Assembly: GCA_028551475.1 (NCBI GenBank)
Contig: CM052355.1
Span: 23,773,580 to 23,837,579, forward strand
Reading direction: 5' to 3'
From: Casuarina equisetifolia
Lineage: Eukaryota > Streptophyta > Magnoliopsida > Fagales > Casuarinaceae
DNA length: 64,000 nucleotides
Made by a program: the position numbers and the translations under genes. Below, piece after piece: positions 56,401 through 64,000 of this stretch. The notes below the pieces were generated by a model that searched no databases, was not told the origin of the DNA, and saw only the letters and a list, made by a program, of their open reading frames with translations. The number at the start of each line of letters is the position of its first letter. Position 1 is the stretch's first letter.

Positions 56401-59400
56401 CTCTTTCACTTGGTGCACATCTCTCCAATAAGTTCTATAATTCTGCTGCCTTTTCCAAAAACACTTCTTTCTTTGGTCCCATATACGTCCACCAGTTGGT
56501 GAACCAAAGGGGAACATGGGACTTAAACACAATTGAAATACATCAGTCATGAGTGTCTTTAATGCCAATTTTGATAATGAAAGCCATAGTACCATGGATC
56601 AAAACAATCTCAATATGAGTATCCATCAATAGGGATTAGATTGTTTCTTGAACATTTGTTGGAATTTGGAAATACATAGCACAATGACTAAGACCTCTAT
56701 TATGAAGGTTGAATAGTCTTGTTGGATTGGATTTCAGTGCTTTGAAGCAAACTGGACTATATATTCCTTCCTATCTTTGATTTGTTTTAGGATATCATTA
56801 TATCCTAGTTCAGGTGCATTTGTCTCTACAATCTTAGGAGACTTTAGGTCCGCAAGATGTAAGCAAGGTACCTTGACTTGTATCTCGATCTTTCTGACTA
56901 GATTAATATGGGTATATATTCATAAAGGAGAATCTTTTTGAAGTCTCTCATGGAGAGGCTTTATCAATTTGGCTACATTTGGGAGAAAATCCACCACGTA
57001 GTTGAGGTTTCCAAGAAACCTTTGGAGCTGAGACTTATCCAGCAACTCATCAAGAAACTTATTAGCACATTGAATTATAAGCTCAACAAGTTTGAGAGAT
57101 CCAGAGATAATGTAATGCCAATAAATTTCATTTTGACCTGGAACAAACTTATTTTAGGTTTGGAGACAACCAAACTATTTGCCTTAAAAACTTAGAACTT
57201 GGTCAAATGTTTGAAATGTTGGTCACTACTTAAACAAAAGACCAGAACATCATCAATATTCATGATCGGAAATTCTGAAAGTGGACGAACAACTTTTATT
57301 TGATAGAGAGTTTACCTTCATTTGTGGACTGAAGTCCTACAAGGGTTTCCATAGTATTTGGAAGATATCATGCCCTTAGACTCAAAAATGCAACTTAGAA
57401 TTCCATTGGATAACGAATGAGACATTTGCTTTGCTTTTAGAATTCAGATCTTGTATATTTGTAATGTTTTGGTCTTCTCTTTAAGTATTGACCAACACTT
57501 CAAGCATTTGACCAAGTTCCTCCAAACATTTTAGAAGAAGTGAAGAAGAGACATAAAATTTAGAGCATTAGTTTCTCTAGCACTACAGCTCTCGTCTGCC
57601 TAATATATATAGATGTGTGCACCATATATATCTATCAACAAAAGAAGAACTCCTTTCTGTCAACAGGGCAAAAAGAGAGAGGGAAAGACATACAGGAGCA
57701 CTTGCGATGTAAACTTCTGGTTTACCTGAGAGGATTTGCTAGTACTCGTTGCCCAATAGTTACAAAACTAGTCTCTTGATCGGACATGAACCGTGCAAGT
57801 GATGAAACACTGCAAAATACAAGGGAAAAGTACGCAATTATACTTGATTTTAAAAATAAAAATAAAAAAAGAGGAAAAGAAAGAAGAAGAAGAAAGAAGA
57901 GAAAAGAAAAGAAACAGAAGATAACCCAAACTCTGTTAAATGACTTTCATCGTTATCATTGACACTCATTCAGATGTACTCTATAGCATGTGACTGACCT
58001 TCCAGTAAAAATATGCTCCCTCAAACCTAGTATTGTGGGTTTCTGTTGACAACGCCGAGGTTCTAAGAATTCCTTTAGTACGTTTCTCATTTTGAAAGCT
58101 TCTTCAAAGTAATTATCCTTGGAAAAGGAAGAAAAATGCAGGTTGAGAAGCCACAGCGAATTACTTCACATGACAATAAATAATAGAGAAAGGAAATTAC
58201 TTGATTCATGTCTATCGTTTGCAGGGCTTCTCCTCGAGTAAAGATAATGGCATGGTTTTGATTTTCAGGCTTCCCTTCACCAACTTCTATTGGAGGGCCT
58301 GGAAGCCTGATGCGGTATATTTCCTATGAAGGAAAGAAAAAAGACACATTGGCTTTACATAGGCACGTTAGTTAACATCCAGAGTACATAGGCTGGAACA
58401 ACAAACAAGAACTTGATTTTTGGCATTAAAAGCAACAGTGATGTATGTCTCGTATAAGGAAAGGACTTTCTTCCATGTTACATAGCCATAAGATTGTTTT
58501 GAGCTTTTAAAATCCATTTATATCCCTAGATAAGAGAGAAAAAGAAGTATACAGACCGTGATAAGAAATGAAATACTAATTAATTATCCAGTAGATAATT
58601 TATACAAGGAAATTAAAAACTTGACGTTGTGCAAACACTTGTTTAAATCGAGTTTCATGGAACATGATTTAAACTGCTTTTCCGGATAAAGACAATAGGT
58701 TAATAACAAATAATTAGGATTTCTGTAAACAATAGACAATAGACAATAGATCAAAAACTCCTAGTACCATATATGATTTGAATACTAAACGAGCCTACTA
58801 GCATTAGCCAACATACATAATACAACAAAAAATATGCTTTTGGTTGTAACATTAGTTATGTTCTAGATAGAATTGGCTACTAAAATGGTTGTGAAAAACA
58901 CCAATTCTGACAAATCCTTTTAGAATATCACTCAAACGCGACTACCATATTTGTGGATGCCTGACTTGTGGCAAGAATAGGGTTGAGCTAATAATGTCAT
59001 GTGATAATACGACCTTAACAAAGTTATCAAGAATTCAGGTGGAGAAGACAATCATACCAAAACCAATTTGACTATGAAAGCTTTATATGTGCATGAGCGA
59101 GGTTCCATAGTGGTTGTGTTCTAAATGGAACTAGACTATATAAGAAGCTCCAGAGAGCCTTAGTTACGATTTCTATTCTTAGGTTATGGCAAAAAGATTA
59201 TGAATGCGTCCCAATTGTGGATATAAATATTCCAGTAAGGAAACGGGTTGTTCTTGCATACCTCATCTAACTTGTCCCTTCCCTTGACAAGAACAGAGAA
59301 ATACAACTTCTCAGTTCTCCCGTCTACTGTCCTCTCTGTTTCATCTATGTAAGCAACACGTAGAGATGGATACCTACAACATTTTTTAACATTTCTGTGA

Positions 59401-62400
59401 TACCATCAAAGTTTTGGATCTCCTTGAAGAAATGAAAGCTTCTTAAATTTGTAACAGTGACTTACTTTAACAATAGCTCCTGAATATCAAGGTAACAATT
59501 TCTCTCTTTAGTATTATCTGATTTCTTTTGATTGCCATAAACTTGACAAGAGACAACATAGGTAAACTTCAAATCAGCCAAGGCTTGTGCATGATTGAGT
59601 GAAGCCCCAACCTCTTTAAAGTTATGATAGCCATGACTAGCTGGAAAGGAAAGAATTAAAGAGAGGATTAAGTTGAATATGTTATAAGTAGAACTAGTAC
59701 GTTAGGTCCTGAAACAATGAAGAAAGTGTCAGTTCCACAGTATCAATTTCTAAAATATCTTAGAAACTAAAAGGTAAACATATTGGTCAACATCAAAGCT
59801 AGTATCTGGGATAAATTACACTAACCATCGTCTGGAAATTCCAGGTAGTACTGAAGTTTCAGAACCTCCCAATAGTACATCATCCCTCTCACTGGCACAA
59901 ACATATTAGAAGCACCACATAGATTAAGTTGAACTCCATAAAAATAGCTAGTACGGATAGATTACAAAACTCATCATTATCAAACCTGTTCTAGAAAGTG
60001 TCTGCCCTCTGCAAGATGCCCAATGACGAGTTAACTCCATTTTATCTTTCTCCATCTCTTTAACTTCAGGACTTTTTATAATATCTTTTATGCGTTCTTG
60101 GAAATTGGTCCATTCATCTAGTTGTTTAACCATAATAGGCACCTGTAAGTTCACAGCCATTTCATAGAAAAGCTTATGCAGCCCTGAAATTGAAACTCAC
60201 CAGGATATATCTTCTGTAGGTAGAACAAAGTTGATATCCCATCCTCATTTTCCCTCTCTAGTTCAACCTTAGAATAGATGACTTCTTCTTTGAAAAATGG
60301 AGTTAAAACACTAGTCCATAAATTTCAAAATAGAATTAATGGTATTGTAGTAAGAGTTGAGTATAAAATTCTAACTGACCATGCAGAAGTCTGTACATAA
60401 GCGCAAGCAAACATTTGTATGCTACCAAATAAAACAAATGAGAACATCGTGGACTGAGAAAAAGAGGAACCAATTATAAACAATCCTTGAAAGTGATATA
60501 TCATGTTAACACAAGAACTATATATAACCATGTCTGGCATCGGACCATATATCCTCTTCCATGCTGGTAACAATCAATCTGTAGAAAGCTTTATTTTTAT
60601 TCTTACACTAAGAAGTTTGCATTGTCTTCTTTGATAAAATGTATTCTTTTCAGTTGCTCACCTAAATGAAAGCATCTCAGAGACTTTTGGAGCGCTTTGC
60701 ATATTCATAAACAAGGAATTTGCAAAGAAAGTTATGCGGCGACGAGCCTCCAAATTCTGAGGCACATCTATGGCAGATTCCTTGACAGTGAATAGCAAAT
60801 GAAGCCTAAAAACCTATAAACAAAATACATAGTAAGATAAAAGATCTTGGATAGAACATCTAACTTTTTTTCATAAAAAGTGGGAAATCAAACCTTCTCC
60901 CTCCAAGATTTGTCCTCCATCATTTGGATGTGAAGCTTTTCAAACCTTCCTTCTTCCTTGACAGTGTGACCAAGGCTGACACTTTCCGTTATTCTAAAAT
61001 GGAATAGCAAAATTAGAAGAATAAATTAGTCCACAAGGTTAATTATGAAGTTCAAAACGGCTATTTTATTTCTCCTAAGTTAATGTTTCTCACTACTTAC
61101 TCATGGTTGCCGACCATAATGTCTGGTGTGATAATCTCCATGATATCTTGGAGGACATGGGTTATTTGGGACTCAGAAACATTCTGTCTATTCGCTAGCT
61201 GTTGATTTACGAGCATAAGTAGTACAAAACTAAGAATAGTAGAATGTTCCATTCTGAAGTGTTTATAAATTAAAGCAATAGGAAAATTTAAAAGAGGTAT
61301 GTTACCAACAGGTTTAGAAATTTCTCCAACTTCTCACTGAGCTGAGGCAGCCTGCTCATCTTAAACCTTTTCAAAAAAGTCTTTTCCGTTATACTGTCTT
61401 CCAGTTCATAACATAAATTGTTAAGAAACCTGAGTCACATAAAAAATCTAACCTTCATTAGTCTGTTCGAAAAGATAGATCATAGGGAGGGAGGTTCTCA
61501 CTGAATAATTATGTCTTTCCCAGTCGCCTTTAAGTTTACTTATACAAATCAAGCTGGTAATTAATGTTTCTGACTTACCTTTGATCCCTTTCATCTTCCA
61601 GGAGGTTAAGGATAATACCCCTGGCTGTTTGATAGCATTCAACAACTGCTGAAAGCATATAACCATCGGTCTTTATCTTCTTAAATAACTCATCATCATC
61701 CTTCCCTTTAAAACCCTTTGCCATGTCAAGGGCTATAGGAATCTAAAAAGTCCCAGAAAAAAAAAAAAAAAAAAAGATAAAGAACACTTGTGTTCAATGT
61801 AAGGGTTAACCCAACAACCAAGCAAATAATATACCTTACTAGCAAGCAGGAACGGAGGCCACTGGGTAACGGTGACACCACTGGAAGAATGAGGAGCAAG
61901 CAAAAGGTCTCTGTCCCTGGATAATCATAATTCAAACGAGATAGTTAGAGATGGAAAAACAATGCATCTGATATAAATGAATTCATGGGAAAGATGAATT
62001 CATGAGAAAGTAGCAGCCACAACCTATTGCTGATAAGGTCTTCCTCTCGCATAGAATGTATGAAACCATTCCACACGTGAGAAAAATAGGCTATGTGCTT
62101 CGGTTCAAGTAATGAATCCTCCTTCTGCGAAGTATATATGATATAGCCAAAGATAACAAAGATGTAAGGCTCCAAGTCAAGAAGCATGGCAAACTGATAA
62201 GAATACAAATTTCTTGATCAAAGTATGTGGTATGAAAGCTACTTTCATTTGGCACGAAACTTTTGCAAACACTAACTGTTCAAACATCTGAGGGTTGATT
62301 AAATTTGGAATTACCCTATCTTCCCTTTCTGCGTCTTTGGTTGCTGAAGGCATGAGCTGACGGTTGAAAGCATCAGTTATAGCTTTGAATCTTAAGCGTA

Positions 62401-63769
62401 AAGTCCCAAGTGTCCGTATCTAAAAATAATCATCAAGAGAGCCACTATTACCAACCTAGTCATATCTGAAACTAACAGTGTCACAACTTCAAGGGATTAT
62501 TAATAAAGTTGCCTGGTACCCCAAAAAGACTTAAGTCACCTTGGCCAATTTCATCTAATATAGAACCAATTTAGGATTTCCATATTCTTGTATGATACTT
62601 TCACATTCTGATATAATCTGATCCCAGGTATTCCCTAACCCCCCCCACACCCCCCCCCCCCCCAAAAAAAAAAAAAAATCATCCCTCACCCATCCCCAAA
62701 AGAAAGGATCATATATCAACTCTTTTTAAAGGACCGTTATTGTCACATACTGCTATCTATTACTGCACCAATGGTTTGTGCAAAATTCCTCCACTAACCT
62801 CACCCAAATGGTTACATGCTCCCTGAATTCCACCAAATAGAGTGGAAAATATCGCATACCATATTTGTGTGTCCATAAAATAGACCTATATAGCAAAAAA
62901 AGCATCATCAGGGGGCATATAGAGAATTTTAATCTAAAGAATAAAAGATAAAGCATAACAACTGGAAATTCGTCACAACAAGATTTCTCCAAGATCTTAC
63001 TAGGACAATTGGAGCCCATATCACGATAACAACACCTATATGAGCTATAGCAGTTTCCAGTCACAAATTAGTCCAGGCAACAATGACAAAATAAAACCAA
63101 ATAACAAGTGAAATCAAAGGTTGATACGTTACCATGTGGAAGGAACTCATGCCACTGATAGTAATCGATAGGAGTCTGAGTCTTCAAAATTGATTTTGTT
63201 GGCCCAACCAGTGGCAGTATCTATAGCATATAAATAAAGGTAAAAAATTTAGAGGTAAAACATACTCTCAAAGAAAGAAATAGCATTAAGAAAACAATAC
63301 TAGCATTACAAAAAATAAAAGGGTTCTGAAAATTAATAACTGATTTTTATTAAATTCAGCAATCAGCATTCAGGATGCAGTTGTTAGTAGGAAGTGAAGA
63401 AAGTCAAACCGTCTGCTTGCTCAAATATGCAAGTCCTATTACTTCTTCACTAAAACAAATCCTTGTTTGTTGATATGTTATTAGCTTTCATGTGGAATCA
63501 GTGCTCTTCAGAATCTTCTCATGAGCATTAACATATAACAAAAAGAAAAACCAAAGCCGGTCTATATCAACCTTTAACGGCAACCAATTGAACCAATTAC
63601 CATAAGATTTATCATTTTATTGTGTTTTATATGCATAGAGCAGCAAGTATATCGGAAGATAATGGCAACAGAAAAGCTAGGAACAGAAAGTTACATAAAT
63701 CAGAGAAGCCAATTTACGCTAGTGGAGTTGTCAACTTATACCTGATTTGCCAACGATAGCATTAGCTTT
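53418..63769 (-). CDS. CALS7: Callose synthase (GSL family, CALS6/CALS7 clade), C-terminal two thirds, with one in-frame TAG
   Basis: Membrane beta-1,3-glucan synthase using UDP-glucose. 26 exons are recognised, every junction in phase: 63769-63742 (tentative), 63220-63133, 63044-63001, 62885-62799, 62419-62315, 62124-62024, 61916-61835, 61742-61579, 61429-61306, 61198-61101, 60993-60894, 60813-60662, 60310-60201, 60117-59986, 59891-59826, 59640-59466, 59373-59262, 58323-58201, 58117-57999, 57809-57726, 55927-55815, 55739-55510, 55156-54362, 54285-54235, 54009-53836, 53651-53418; about 1,230 codons. The family is about 1,900 aa, so the N-terminus is beyond the window. Landmarks: [28 protein letters not shown]-like [50 protein letters not shown], and the RATG block [13 protein letters not shown]. 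Hydrophobic segments fill the C-terminus. In exon 55156-54362 a TAG at 54871-54869 replaces the Tyr of the conserved HYFGR block, ahead of RATG. The CALS7 symbol rests on clade and neighbours; CALS6 is not excluded. Confidence 0.92.
56380..57580 (-). mobile_element. Endogenous caulimovirid (pararetrovirus) pol remnant in a callose synthase intron
   Basis: The intron 57725-55928 holds decayed Caulimoviridae polymerase sequence on the same strand as the gene. Order on the minus strand: a reverse-transcriptase catalytic block with NIDDVLVF (about 57275-57250), a segment with [12 protein letters not shown] (about 57010), an RNase H segment with [10 protein letters not shown] and QQDYSTF (about 56850-56700), and a C-terminal Trp-rich segment (about 56520). 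Order and spacing match the RT-RNase H part of petuvirus/florendovirus-like elements. Stops and frame changes occur throughout, so it is dead. A second, inverted copy of the RT block lies at 57436-57519. Ty3/gypsy is the alternative, but the connection and RNase H wording fit caulimovirids better. Confidence 0.8.
57196..57519. repeat. Inverted duplication of the RT catalytic block (about 85-bp arms)
   Basis: 57196-57280 (minus) and 57436-57519 (plus) are about 80 percent alike by eye: both contain TTTAAGTA, TGACCAACA, TTCAA and CATTTGACCAAGTTC. The spacer is about 155 bp. On the plus strand the copy reads [19 protein letters not shown], and its DD is lost. Confidence 0.8.
62639..62677. repeat. 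Poly-C (interrupted) then poly-A tract in a callose synthase intron
   Basis: Two C-runs separated by ACA are followed by about 14 A. The structure is similar to the tract at 34305-34327. Confidence 0.85.
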
Positions 63770-64000
63770 CTGAATGGAAGATAAAAGAAAGAAAAAGAAA
63801 AAAATTTGGAAAGACAAGATGCATTCCAATTTGCATATGAGAACATAATATCTCAACCGCCATAACACTTGCCCTCTCAATAGTCCTTAGGACTAGAAGC
63901 ATTTGATTTTGTTTGCATAACTTGCCTGTTGCTGTCAAATGACATTCTTATCTGCTTCTGATGCCAATGATGACAATTCAGGTAGTCTACCTCATTCTTA
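63770..64000. other. Window end, probably callose synthase intron
   Basis: No further callose synthase exon could be recognised in the last 230 bases. The upstream exons of this minus-strand gene must lie beyond 64000. Confidence 0.5.

Overview
This is nuclear DNA of a flowering plant, most likely a core eudicot. Genes are split by many AT-rich introns with GT/AG (once GC/AG) boundaries, and the families found are plant-type: RGA-class NBS-LRR, CYP97A, nepenthesin-like protease and callose synthase. The transposon content (Ty1/copia, a TRIM element, an endogenous caulimovirid) fits a plant too. No prokaryotic or organellar features were seen. The species cannot be fixed from this window alone.

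Layout. 1-3.7 kb: decayed Ty1/copia RNase H and AT-rich DNA. 3.7-8.7 kb: two broken copies of a CC-NBS-LRR resistance gene, separated by a 1.35 kb insertion-like block. 10.8-13.8 kb: a minisatellite, then a five-exon CDC20 gene on the minus strand with an in-frame stop in the first exon. 15.6-16.1 kb: two exons of a CYP97A carotenoid hydroxylase with nothing after them. 16.9-29.9 kb (minus): an intact NSUN/NOL1-type RNA cytosine-5 methyltransferase with a PUA-like region, reconstructed as 13 exons; one intron holds an inverted pair of TRIM retroelements. 33.2-39.2 kb (plus): an intact nine-exon ETHE1 persulfide dioxygenase. 39.2-48.9 kb: long intergenic DNA with simple repeats, including a run of 27 G. 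48.9-50.6 kb (plus): an intact single-exon secreted aspartic protease. 53.4 kb to beyond 63.77 kb (minus): the last 26 recognisable exons of a callose synthase of the CALS6/CALS7 clade, in perfect phase except for one TAG codon in a conserved block. One of its introns carries a decayed endogenous caulimovirid.

The genes do not form a pathway. From memory of Arabidopsis, an NSUN gene lies near CALS7 and an aspartic protease lies beside CALS6, so the 17-64 kb part looks like a conserved ancestral block. Two housekeeping-type genes (CDC20 and callose synthase) each carry a single TAG in otherwise clean frames, which is the most testable oddity here. The other notable structures are the head-to-head TRIM pair inside one 5-bp target duplication, and an inverted duplication of reverse-transcriptase sequence in the caulimovirid remnant.
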